Shown: positions 1-8,022 of the stretch, piece after piece
Layout of the letters: every line of letters begins with the position of its first letter
How positions within the stretch are numbered: position 1 is the stretch's first letter
Source: Paraburkholderia sp. BL21I4N1
GTDB lineage: Bacteria; Pseudomonadota; Gammaproteobacteria; Burkholderiales; Burkholderiaceae
Direction: 5' to 3'
NCBI RefSeq assembly: GCF_002973525.1
Contig: NZ_PVEN01000003.1
Location: forward strand, 434,001-498,000
DNA: 64,000 bases
Notes under the pieces: generated by a model
Seen by the model: only the letters and a program-made list of their open reading frames with translations
What the model was told of the DNA's origin: nothing
Database searches by the model: none
Translations under genes and position numbers: made by a program

Positions 1-759
1 AGAAGATCAGGAATAAGCGTGGGAGCAGTCGCGGCAGGACCGAGCCTCGCCAGGCTAGCAGCATGCGGAACCAGTGGAGGTGCGGGCGGATGATCATTGG
101 GAGCTCGGGTTTGGACTGCGGCGATGGGGGAGATTTTATCGCTTTTGGCGCTTGCATCTTTCGAGCTTGCCGGCCGAGCGCGCCGCTCACGGTGCAGCCG
201 TGCTGAGTTCGACTCCCCTATAAGAATGCTCGTTGAGTTTCAATTCTATTCTTTCTGCGTAAAAGACAGAGTAAGCATTTTTGCAAAGCAATTTTATGCC
301 GTGTACATAATGGTTAAATGGCGATAACGTTTGGCATGATTATTCAAATCGCATTGATCGATTTTTAGAATTGACTGCTGGCGTCCTATTGCGTGGAAAA
401 AATCGTTCATGTATTATTCTGCGAAATTGTAAGGATGTGGATTTGAGTTATCTTGGATTGGCTTTGATTTGATAAGAATTGAATAAAACTGGAGACGCAT
501 TTTAAAGATAAGATTGCCATCGGGCATGGCCGGCGGCCAACTATCTGTCACGCGCATCTGTCTTAAAGTCTCTCGCTGCAAATGCTAAAGGTGTGTTCAC
601 TGCTAGACTTCCGGCCAGGTGGGGTGTGGCTGGATTTTTCCCATTCTTTGTCCATTCGGGCGAGGCTCGACGTTTCAATCGGATATTAATTTTCTAGAAT
701 TTTTCTACTAGCTATATCGTCTGTTTTTGATATGCATTGATGTCTATTCAGGCTGGTGG

Positions 760-778
760 CTCTCATCTTGGTTGAGAG
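760..778. promoter_or_regulatory. Operator-like inverted repeat over the -35 box
   Basis: CTCTCA (760-765) and TGAGAG (773-778) form perfect 6-bp arms around a 7-nt centre. The right arm overlaps the proposed -35 hexamer at 772-777, where a repressor or activator would act. No regulator gene lies within the cluster, so a trans-acting factor would be needed. The site is short enough to occur by chance. Confidence 0.3.
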
Positions 779-800
779 TGTCTGCGCGCGTGCATATTAA
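772..800 (+). promoter_or_regulatory. Candidate sigma70 promoter of the biosynthetic operon
   Basis: A TTGAGA -35 box (772-777, 5/6 matches) is separated by exactly 17 bp from a TATTAA -10 box (795-800, 4/6). This puts transcription start near 807 and leaves a leader of about 58 nt before the first start codon at 865. Spacing and position support it; the -10 is only moderate. Confidence 0.45.
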
Positions 801-864
801 TTTGTGGCGAATAATTTTGACTAAAAAATAATCATGTCGCATGACGGCATGTCGAGGAATTAAG

Positions 865-2817
865 ATGAATGTTTTGGCATTTCACTTTGGGCACGATTCG
901 GCTGTCACGTTCATCCGGAACGGGGAAATCGTAGGCTCGCAGTTATCTGAGCGCGTCAAGAAGAAAAAGCTGTTCATTGGTCTCAGTTCCGAGCTCATTT
1001 TGCAGTTCATGGAAAAGCACGGCATTGCGCCGGACGACATTGACGCCATCGCACTGACCTCGACCCAGCGCGAAGATGTCTACATCGAAATGGATGGCCT
1101 GCTGGCGGTTGAATACCGGCGTCACCCGGCCGACAAGGTGCCGTCGCTGATCGAAGCGCATTTGCAGCAGGAAGGCAAAGATCCCGTGGATTTCTTCCTT
1201 GGCAATTCGCCCGAGGAGAAGGCCCTCCGTTTACGCCGAATGTTAGTGCCGCACGCGCTCGATCCGCGCTACCGCGACCGCGCCGCTTCCTTCGTCTTCA
1301 TTCCGTGGATGGACTTCGCGAAAGTCGATCACACCACGCCTTATGTGCCCTTGCGCCAGATCGCGGGAGCCATAGACGATTCCGCCCGTTCGTTTGAACG
1401 GGCACCCTACGGCTTTCACTTTCCGGCCAGCGCGGTGTTCATGGGCAAATCGCTGCCCTGCTACATCGTCAATCACCATGCGGCGCATGCGGCGACCGCC
1501 TATTACTGCTCAGGCTATGCGTCGGCGGCTGTCATCACGGCCGACGGCGGCGCTGGCGGCATGCGCGGCGGCTGGTTCTTCCACGGTCGGGATCACGTCC
1601 TGACGCCGATCACGCCGAATCATCTGGAGATCGGCGGCTTTTACTCGCAAACCTCGCGTTCGTTGATCAAGCTTGGCGGTTCCCCGGACGGCAAGATGAT
1701 GGGGCTTGCGCCTTATGGCAAGCCGTCTCTCTTCAAACCCGAACTGGTCGGCAACGCCGCCGACTTCGATGCGCTGCAAGAGCAGGGCGTTCTGCCGGCC
1801 GCAGCCGAGAAACGTTACGCATGGCACGAGTACCTGCTCCAGCAACTCAAGGACCAGGGCTACGACATGGCGTTGCTGGGCGACCCGGACAAAGTGCTCG
1901 AGGGCCCGAATATCGATCTGGCCGCCACGCTGCAGAAACTGTTCGAAGAGACGATGTTCGCGACCGCGGAAGTGGCGAAAGATATCGTTGACCGCCTCGA
2001 TCTGCCGGCGCAGGGATTGTGTCTGGCCGGCGGTTGCATGCTGAACTGCCCGTCGAATACCAGGATCTACGACAGCAAGCTGTTCGACGATCTGTTCGTG
2101 CCGCCTTTCACCGACGACAGCGGGTGCGCGATCGGTGCTGGCCTGTGGGTTTATCACAATCTGCTCGGCCAGCCGCTCATGCAACGCTCCGCCGTGCTGC
2201 CCGTCAGCCCCTACCTCGGCAACCCCGTCACCGACGAAGAATGCCTGAGCGCGCTGGAGCGAGCTGAAGGCATTTCGTTCGAGCGTCCGCAGCATCTGGG
2301 CGAAGCCGCGGCGAACGACCTCGACCAGAACCGGATTCTCGCGTTCTTCGACGGCAGTAGTGAAGTCGGGCCGCGCGCGCTAGGCCATCGCTCGCTGATG
2401 GCCGATCCGCGTCAAGCCGACAATTGGCCGCGTGTCAACAACGTCAAGACGCGCGCCCTGTGGCGCCCCTTTGCGCCGGCTATTCTGAAAGAAATGCTGC
2501 GCGATTACTTCGACGGGGGGCCGGCCAATTCGCCCTACATGCTGTTCAACTTCACAGCGAAAAACAATCTGCTGCCGGCCGTCACGCATGTGGACCAAAC
2601 GTCGCGCGTTCAAACGGTCACGCGCGAAAACGGCCGATATCACGAGGTCATCAACGCGTTCTACGCGAAGACGCACTGTCCCGTCGTGATGAACACGTCG
2701 CTGAACGGGCCGGGCGAGCCGATTATCGAAACGCCGGAAGCCGCGATCGAATTCCTGCGCAATACGTCCGACGACGTGGTGCTGTACCTGAACGGCTGGC
2801 GCGTGGTCCGCGCCTGA
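865..2817 (+). CDS. O-carbamoyltransferase, NodU/CmcH/TobZ family
   Basis: This 650-aa protein has the two-domain layout of carbamoyltransferases that use carbamoyl phosphate and ATP to make a carbamoyl adenylate and pass the carbamoyl group to a hydroxyl. The N-terminal Kae1-like domain carries the metal-binding HHAAHA (204-209), the DGG at 227 and AGGCMLNC (about 388-395). The C-terminal domain has GPRALGHRS (502-510) followed by a RPFAP block, the family hallmark. The open frame could begin at 841, but GAGGA at 853-857 sits 7 nt before the ATG at 865, so I choose that start. It is the first gene of a tightly packed seven-gene operon. The acceptor is unknown; a hydroxyl made by the downstream PhyH dioxygenase is an attractive inference. 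It looks intact. Confidence 0.9.
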   Translation: MNVLAFHFGHDSAVTFIRNGEIVGSQLSERVKKKKLFIGLSSELILQFMEKHGIAPDDIDAIALTSTQREDVYIEMDGLLAVEYRRHPADKVPSLIEAHLQQEGKDPVDFFLGNSPEEKALRLRRMLVPHALDPRYRDRAASFVFIPWMDFAKVDHTTPYVPLRQIAGAIDDSARSFERAPYGFHFPASAVFMGKSLPCYIVNHHAAHAATAYYCSGYASAAVITADGGAGGMRGGWFFHGRDHVLTPITPNHLEIGGFYSQTSRSLIKLGGSPDGKMMGLAPYGKPSLFKPELVGNAADFDALQEQGVLPAAAEKRYAWHEYLLQQLKDQGYDMALLGDPDKVLEGPNIDLAATLQKLFEETMFATAEVAKDIVDRLDLPAQGLCLAGGCMLNCPSNTRIYDSKLFDDLFVPPFTDDSGCAIGAGLWVYHNLLGQPLMQRSAVLPVSPYLGNPVTDEECLSALERAEGISFERPQHLGEAAANDLDQNRILAFFDGSSEVGPRALGHRSLMADPRQADNWPRVNNVKTRALWRPFAPAILKEMLRDYFDGGPANSPYMLFNFTAKNNLLPAVTHVDQTSRVQTVTRENGRYHEVINAFYAKTHCPVVMNTSLNGPGEPIIETPEAAIEFLRNTSDDVVLYLNGWRVVRA

Positions 2818-2864
2818 ACCTGCCTTCTCGTCGCCAGAAACCACCGTCACGAAAGGAAATGGAT

Positions 2865-3068
2865 ATGACCGGTTTGACCGCATTGATGGACACGCTCGCC
2901 GTCGACAAATCGCTGCAACTCGAGTTGTCGAACGTTGAACCCGACGCGAACGCTTATCACATGTTCTTCAAGCTCAAGGGATTTGTCTGCACGCCGGCCG
3001 AAGTCGAATCGGCTTTCACCGACATGGTGTGGTTCGCCCGCGTGGGCGACGACATCGACCACGCCTGA
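2865..3068 (+). CDS. Small Nif11-like leader or scaffold peptide
   Basis: This is a 67-aa acidic peptide with one cysteine (Cys42). Its hydrophobic pattern resembles the Nif11 leader-peptide domain: an N-terminal helix (LTALMDTLAVDKSLQLEL), a spacer, then FFKLKGF and TPAEVESAF, like the family's Gf.(s/t).eEv tail. Only about 16 residues (TDMVWFARVGDDIDHA) follow, so any core peptide would be very short. In-frame ATGs lie at 2859 and 2865; AAGGA at 2853-2857 is 1 nt from the first but 7 nt from the second, favouring 2865. It sits 47 bp after the carbamoyltransferase and 15 bp before the dioxygenase. It may be a modified precursor, a carrier on which small molecules are assembled, or a small binding protein. 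No phosphopantetheine-type DSL motif is present, which argues against an acyl carrier. Confidence 0.6.
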   Translation: MTGLTALMDTLAVDKSLQLELSNVEPDANAYHMFFKLKGFVCTPAEVESAFTDMVWFARVGDDIDHA

Positions 3069-3083
3069 CGAAAAGGACGAACG

Positions 3084-3956
3084 ATGATTAGCATTACCGA
3101 TAAGCAGGTCGATGATTACCGCGAAAATGGTTTCATCATCGTTGACAAGATCATTGAGAAAGACGAGGTGAGGCTGCTGCTGGAGCGCTTCGACAAGATC
3201 TTCTATGGCGAATACGAAACGGGCCTGGATCCCGACGAGGTCAACTGGAAGCACGGCCGCGACGACGAACAGCTCACGCGCCAGATATGCAACGGGTGGA
3301 AAGCGGACCGTTATGTGGCGAGTGTGATTCTTCAACCCGCCATCGGCGAAGCCTGCGCCCGGCTTGGCGGTTGGCCCGGCACGCGTATCACGCAGGACAA
3401 CCTGCTGTGGAAGCCACCGGGCGGCCGTCCGATCGGATTTCATCAGGACTCGTCTTATGAAGAGTTCATCGTGCCCAACGACTGGGTGAGTTGCTGGATC
3501 GCACTGGACGACACGACCGCCGAAGGCGGTACGGTCGAGTATGTGAAAGGCTCGCATCTGTGGCACAAGACGGGCAAGATCCGCCAGTTTCATGGGCCGG
3601 ACGATCCCCATGAAGATCTGCGCGTAGCCACCAGGAAAATGCAGTTCGACGACTTCGATACGGTGAAGGTCGAAGTGCCGGCCGGCGGTGGCACCTTCCA
3701 TTCAGGCTGGGTGTGGCACGGGTCGAACGTCAACAGAAAAGACCGCCCGCGGCGCACGGTCGTCGCGCACTGCATGTCCTCGGAATGCGCGTACAACCCG
3801 AATCCGAAAGCCGTCAACCGCACCTACAGCCGCTATAAGCGCTTTGGCGATCTCACGATGGACGAGACGGATTTCCCCATTTTGTGGCGCGAAGACGGAT
3901 ACGCCTCGCCCTTCATTCAACCGTATTCGGCCCGTCAGTTGGGCTGGGCCGAGTAA
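3084..3956 (+). CDS. PhyH-family Fe(II)/2-oxoglutarate dioxygenase
   Basis: This 290-aa protein belongs to the phytanoyl-CoA dioxygenase superfamily, which mostly hydroxylates unactivated C-H bonds using 2-oxoglutarate and oxygen. The iron triad is visible: His120 and Asp122 in FHQDSS, and the distal His212 in WVWHGSN, followed by the basic KDRPRR (219-224) that would bind the 2-oxoglutarate carboxylate. The length is normal for bacterial natural-product hydroxylases. It is preceded by AAGGAC and lies between the small peptide and the ATP-grasp ligase. In this operon it probably installs a hydroxyl that the carbamoyltransferase could then derivatise. The substrate is unknown; a free amino acid or a peptide-bound residue are both possible. 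Confidence 0.9.
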   Translation: MISITDKQVDDYRENGFIIVDKIIEKDEVRLLLERFDKIFYGEYETGLDPDEVNWKHGRDDEQLTRQICNGWKADRYVASVILQPAIGEACARLGGWPGTRITQDNLLWKPPGGRPIGFHQDSSYEEFIVPNDWVSCWIALDDTTAEGGTVEYVKGSHLWHKTGKIRQFHGPDDPHEDLRVATRKMQFDDFDTVKVEVPAGGGTFHSGWVWHGSNVNRKDRPRRTVVAHCMSSECAYNPNPKAVNRTYSRYKRFGDLTMDETDFPILWREDGYASPFIQPYSARQLGWAE

Positions 3957-3979
3957 ACCTTTTTACATGGAGTGATCTC

Positions 3980-5233
3980 ATGCCTAAGTTGCTGGTGGTT
4001 GAAGTCGATCCTTCTGGCGAGTGCAAGAACACGCAATACCGGTCTTTCATCGAAAAAGGGTATGCGCTCTATTTTCTGATCGCGGCAGAAAAGCATGCCC
4101 ATTTGTATCAGCCTAACGTGAGGGTCGCACCGGGCCGGACGGCCCAAGATTTCGCCGACGAAGCGGCAAAATGGCACGAGAGCGAACAGTTCGATGGCGT
4201 GGTGACACTCACGGAATTTTCTGTCGTCGCTACGTCGCTGATCGCATCCACGATCGGCAAGCCGGGTCTTGGCTATGCGGCGGGGCTGGTTTGCCGCAAC
4301 AAGTTGTTCATGCGGCAGGCCCATGAGAAAGGCGGCGTCAATCATCCTGCGTTCTCGCTGGCGCACGACGAACATGCGGCGGCGGATTTCGCCGACCGCA
4401 TTGGCTATCCGGTCGTCATCAAGCCAACGCTCGGCGCCGGCAGCGAACATATCTACAAGATTGCCAGCCGCGAGCAGATGTTGGCGGTGTTTCCCCAGGC
4501 GTTGGCGGGCATTGCCATCCATTCGTTTTCCGACTCCGAACCGCAGATCGCGGATAGAGGCCCGAACGGTATCCTGGTCGAAGCCTACCTGAACGGCAAC
4601 GAGCACAGCCTCGAGGCCTGGGTATGGGACGGCGAGGTCACGATCGGCGCAATCGGCGACCGGCTGTCGCCGGAAGGCAATCTGTTCGACAACGACATTT
4701 ACACCATGCCGACGCGGCTCGACGCCGGTCAGATCGAAGCGATCCGGCAGTTGGTGGAGAAAGCGGCGAAAGCGCAGGGAATCGTTCGCGGAACGTTGCA
4801 CCCGGAAATCCGGTATCACAACGGCACACCCTATCTGGTCGAGATGGGCGCGCGCGCCGGTGGCGGCCCGATCTCGCACATGACTCGCGCGGCATACGGG
4901 TATTGCCCGGTGCAGGCGTCGTTCGACATCGCCCTTGGAATCCGGCCGGTGCAACCGGCGCTGCAGCCCACCGGCCAGGTGGTGCTGGCGATCGCCATGA
5001 TTTGCGACGAAGGCCGCATCCAGCACGTCAGCGTGCCGCCGGAAGCCGAGCGCGCCCCCGAGCTGATCTACTTCAAGATTTTCCTGGCGCCGGGTGATAT
5101 CAACCTGCGTCCGCCTCATGGAAACATCTTGCTGGGGCAAATCTGTGCGACCGGGAATACGCTGGAAGAAGCCTACCGGCATGCGGATTCCATTTACAAA
5201 CGTATTGTCGTGACGTCGGCTGCGATCAATTAA
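3980..5233 (+). CDS. ATP-grasp carboxylate-amine ligase (L-amino-acid ligase-like)
   Basis: This 417-aa protein has the ATP-grasp fold order: an N-terminal Rossmann-like segment starting KLLVVEVDPSG, a nucleotide-binding lysine at 148 in VVIKPTLGAGS, and the Mg-binding carboxylates in VEMGARAGGGP (Glu288, Arg292). The size fits dipeptide-forming ligases such as BacD or DdaF better than the roughly 330-aa graspetide ligases. It would activate a carboxylate as acyl phosphate and couple it to an amine. The open frame extends upstream to 3884, inside the dioxygenase gene, but ATGGAGTGATCTC before 3980 supplies a GGAG ribosome site at 3969-3972. Its TAA stop overlaps the next ATG (TAATG), so the decarboxylase is probably translationally coupled. 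The substrates cannot be read from sequence. Confidence 0.85.
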   Translation: MPKLLVVEVDPSGECKNTQYRSFIEKGYALYFLIAAEKHAHLYQPNVRVAPGRTAQDFADEAAKWHESEQFDGVVTLTEFSVVATSLIASTIGKPGLGYAAGLVCRNKLFMRQAHEKGGVNHPAFSLAHDEHAAADFADRIGYPVVIKPTLGAGSEHIYKIASREQMLAVFPQALAGIAIHSFSDSEPQIADRGPNGILVEAYLNGNEHSLEAWVWDGEVTIGAIGDRLSPEGNLFDNDIYTMPTRLDAGQIEAIRQLVEKAAKAQGIVRGTLHPEIRYHNGTPYLVEMGARAGGGPISHMTRAAYGYCPVQASFDIALGIRPVQPALQPTGQVVLAIAMICDEGRIQHVSVPPEAERAPELIYFKIFLAPGDINLRPPHGNILLGQICATGNTLEEAYRHADSIYKRIVVTSAAIN

Positions 5234-7974
5234 TGGACGTCGTACAGCAAACCATGCATAACCCGTATTCTTGCCACACTCAGGCCGATGTGCAGTCCAT
5301 GCTCAACTCGATGGGGCTGACGCATATCGAACAACTGTTGAGCAGTATGCCGGCGGCGATCCGCCTGAAACGGGATCTGAATCTGCCCGCGCCGCTCGAC
5401 GAAGGTCAATCCGACCGGCTGATCCGCCAGCGCGCATCGCTCAACCATTCTGTCTTGAGCCGCACCAGTTTTCTTGGCGGCGGGCTGTATGAACACACTA
5501 TCCCGGCGGTCGTCGACTACCTGAGCGAACGCGGCGAATTCCTGACGAGTTATACCCCTTACCAGCCGCGTATGAGTCAGGGGTCGTTGGAAGTGCTGTG
5601 GGAGTATCAGCAGATGATGCAGTCGCTGCTGGGCGTGCCGGTCGTGAACGCGTCCTGCTACGACGGATCGACCGCCATGGCCGATGCATTCAACATGGTG
5701 TGCTATCGGGCGGCATCTCAAGACGGTGTGTTCCTTCTTGCGAAGACGATCTGGCCGCAGACCCGACAGATTGTGGAAAGCAGTTTCGCCGGCAAGGCGA
5801 CCCGGTTCGAATCCACCGGCCATACCCGCGAGGGCCAACTCGACCTGGACGAACTCGAAACGCACTTTGCGCAGAACAAGCCGCGCGCCTTCGGTTTCCA
5901 GTCGCCCAATTGCCTTGGCGTTGCCGAGGACATTGAGGCGGTCGTACGGTTGTGCCGCCAGTACGATGTCGTGTCGGTTCTTTACTATCATCCGTTCCTG
6001 TCAGGGATATTCGTGCCGCCGGGTGAACTTGGCGTCGATATTGTCTGTGGCGAAGGGCAGATGCTGGGCAATCCGCTGAATGCCGGTGGCGCATCACTGG
6101 GCTTCCTCGGATGCCAGTCTGACTTTGCCTTTGCGATACCCGGTCGAATGGTCGGGATCAGGCAGACTGAAGACGCGGGTCAGCACGAGTTCGCGCTCGT
6201 CGGCGAAGAGCGTGAGCAACACGTTGCGCGTGATAAAGCGACCAGCAACATCTGCACCAATCAGGCGAACAACGTCATGCGCGCCGCCTTCTTTCTGGCC
6301 TTGGCGGGAGATCAGGGGCTGAGCGCGCTTGCGCGGCGCAATGCGAAGAACGCCCACGCTTTTTGTGAACGGCTGACACGGATCGAAGGCGTACGGCTGC
6401 AATTCTCCGGCCCGTTCTTCAATGAATTCCTGCTCTCTCTTCCGGTGCCGGCTGCCGTGCTGCTGGCGGCGCTCCGGGAGCGAGGCATCTACGGCGGCAT
6501 CGATGCGGCCGCCTGGGGGTATCCGGCCTCGCTATTGATCGCGGTTACCGAGACCAAAGACGACCCGCAACTGGACGCCGCGGCACAGGCCTTCGAAGAC
6601 GCGCTGAGCGTGTTGCGGGAGAAAGCCGATGGCGTCACGCCAGCGTCGCTCCCGCAGCCCGTTACCGCGTCTCTGGATGCGTTGCTGCGTTCCAACCCGT
6701 GCCGGCGCTCCAGTTTGCACTTGCCGAAGTTGTCGGAATCCGAAGTCGTGCGCCGCTATACCCGCTTGAGCCAAAAAAACTACAGCATTGACCAGGGCAT
6801 TTACCCGCTCGGCTCATGCACGATGAAGTACAACCCGAAGCGAAACGACAAGTACGCGGCACTGGACGGCTTTCGCCATGTACACCCGTTGCAGCCGCTG
6901 GACGACATTCAGGGATTGCTGCTGACGCTGCATGAGCTGGAGACGTATCTCGCCGAGCTAACCGGCATGGATGCGGTGTCGCTTCATCCCGCGGCCGGCG
7001 CGCATGGCGAGTTGACCGGCCTGTTGATGATAAGGAAATATTTCGCTTGCCGTCAGCAACATCGCGACACGCTGCTGATCGCGGATTCCGCGCACGGCAC
7101 CAATCCGTCGTCCGCCGCCATGGCGGGCTTCCGCTGCGAAATCATCGCAACCACGCCGGACGGTCTGCTGGACATCGACGATCTGCAACGCAAGATTAAC
7201 GATCGGGTCGCCGGGTTGATGATAACCAATCCCTCCACGTTGGGACTATTCGAAGAGAACATCGTGCAGGTGTCGGAAATCGTTCATGCGCACGGCGGGT
7301 TGCTCTACTACGACGGCGCCAACATGAACGCGCTGATGGGGTTGGTGAGGCCTGGCGACATGGGCTTCGACGTGGTTCACCTCAACGTTCACAAGACCCT
7401 GTCGACGCCGCATGGCGGCGGTGGCCCCGGCGCGGGTCCGATCGCCGTCAAGGCAACGCTGGCGGACTATCTTCCTGTGCCGAGGATCGTCCACGACGAA
7501 GCGGGCGGGCGCTGGCGGCTCGATGAAAACGTGCCGTCCAGCGTGGGCAAGATCAAGCAGTTTTACGGCCATGTTTCGGTGCTCATCAGAGCCTGGAGCT
7601 ACATTCGCACGCTGGGTGCGAAAGGGCTGCGCGAAGCTTCGGAGCACGCCATTCTGAATGCCAACTACGTGCAATTTCATCTGGGCAAGCATTTCCCTTC
7701 CGTATTCGGCAAACCCTGCATGCATGAATGTCTGCTGACGGCGCGAGATCTGCGCCGGCCGCTGGCGCATCTGGCGCAATCGCTGATCGAAGCGGGCATA
7801 CATCCGCCCACGCTGGTGGGCGCGGGTTGCGTATGGTTTCCCGGCGAGTTGTCCGCGGCCATGCTGATCGAACCGACGGAGACGGAAAGCCGCGCGTCTC
7901 TCGACCGTTTCATCGACGCCATGAATAGCGCTTGTGTTGCCTTGTCGAACACCGAACTCCAGAACGCCGCCTGA
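5233..7974 (+). CDS. Fused GcvPA-GcvPB-type PLP decarboxylase
   Basis: This 913-aa protein resembles the glycine-cleavage P-protein. The N-terminal half (about 1-450) matches the GcvPA subunit, with SYTPYQPRMSQG at 106-117. The C-terminal half matches GcvPB, with YPLGSCTMKYNP (about 525-536) and the PLP lysine Lys721 in NVHKTLSTPHGGGGPG. Its motifs are of the two-subunit type found in Gram-positives and Thermotoga, joined in one chain, rather than the single-chain P-protein normally used by proteobacteria. No GcvH, GcvT or lipoate gene is nearby, so it is unlikely to serve C1 metabolism here. I infer decarboxylation of an amino acid or an amino-acyl intermediate within the cluster. The start codon overlaps the ligase stop. 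Confidence 0.85.
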   Translation: MDVVQQTMHNPYSCHTQADVQSMLNSMGLTHIEQLLSSMPAAIRLKRDLNLPAPLDEGQSDRLIRQRASLNHSVLSRTSFLGGGLYEHTIPAVVDYLSERGEFLTSYTPYQPRMSQGSLEVLWEYQQMMQSLLGVPVVNASCYDGSTAMADAFNMVCYRAASQDGVFLLAKTIWPQTRQIVESSFAGKATRFESTGHTREGQLDLDELETHFAQNKPRAFGFQSPNCLGVAEDIEAVVRLCRQYDVVSVLYYHPFLSGIFVPPGELGVDIVCGEGQMLGNPLNAGGASLGFLGCQSDFAFAIPGRMVGIRQTEDAGQHEFALVGEEREQHVARDKATSNICTNQANNVMRAAFFLALAGDQGLSALARRNAKNAHAFCERLTRIEGVRLQFSGPFFNEFLLSLPVPAAVLLAALRERGIYGGIDAAAWGYPASLLIAVTETKDDPQLDAAAQAFEDALSVLREKADGVTPASLPQPVTASLDALLRSNPCRRSSLHLPKLSESEVVRRYTRLSQKNYSIDQGIYPLGSCTMKYNPKRNDKYAALDGFRHVHPLQPLDDIQGLLLTLHELETYLAELTGMDAVSLHPAAGAHGELTGLLMIRKYFACRQQHRDTLLIADSAHGTNPSSAAMAGFRCEIIATTPDGLLDIDDLQRKINDRVAGLMITNPSTLGLFEENIVQVSEIVHAHGGLLYYDGANMNALMGLVRPGDMGFDVVHLNVHKTLSTPHGGGGPGAGPIAVKATLADYLPVPRIVHDEAGGRWRLDENVPSSVGKIKQFYGHVSVLIRAWSYIRTLGAKGLREASEHAILNANYVQFHLGKHFPSVFGKPCMHECLLTARDLRRPLAHLAQSLIEAGIHPPTLVGAGCVWFPGELSAAMLIEPTETESRASLDRFIDAMNSACVALSNTELQNAA

Positions 7975-8022
7975 TGCCCGACCGTTTCGGCCGTTTTCGC
8001 TGCAAGATAAATAGGCGTTGAT

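Larger units (their letters stand above)
1..864. other. AT-rich leader region upstream of the biosynthetic operon
   Basis: No convincing coding sequence is visible here. From about 200 to 864 the DNA is clearly more AT-rich than the rest of the window. The only open frame, at 97-327, has no recognisable domain and an atypical composition, so I do not call it. The region holds a plausible sigma70 promoter at 772-800 and a small inverted repeat at 760-778, both just upstream of the first gene. The low GC content fits a horizontally acquired or regulatory stretch, but no integrase, transposase or tRNA boundary is visible. Confidence 0.6.

Noticed and set aside
97..327. 76-codon open frame before the operon
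   Set aside because: No domain, no good ribosome site and a shift into AT-rich sequence; it looks like chance.
2865..3068. Small protein as an acyl or peptidyl carrier protein
   Set aside because: No DSL-type phosphopantetheine serine and no four-helix ACP pattern; Nif11-like features fit better.
3980..5233. ATP-grasp protein as a graspetide (microviridin-type) ligase
   Set aside because: At 417 aa it is longer than typical graspetide ligases, and the small peptide lacks the Thr/Glu-rich core repeats.
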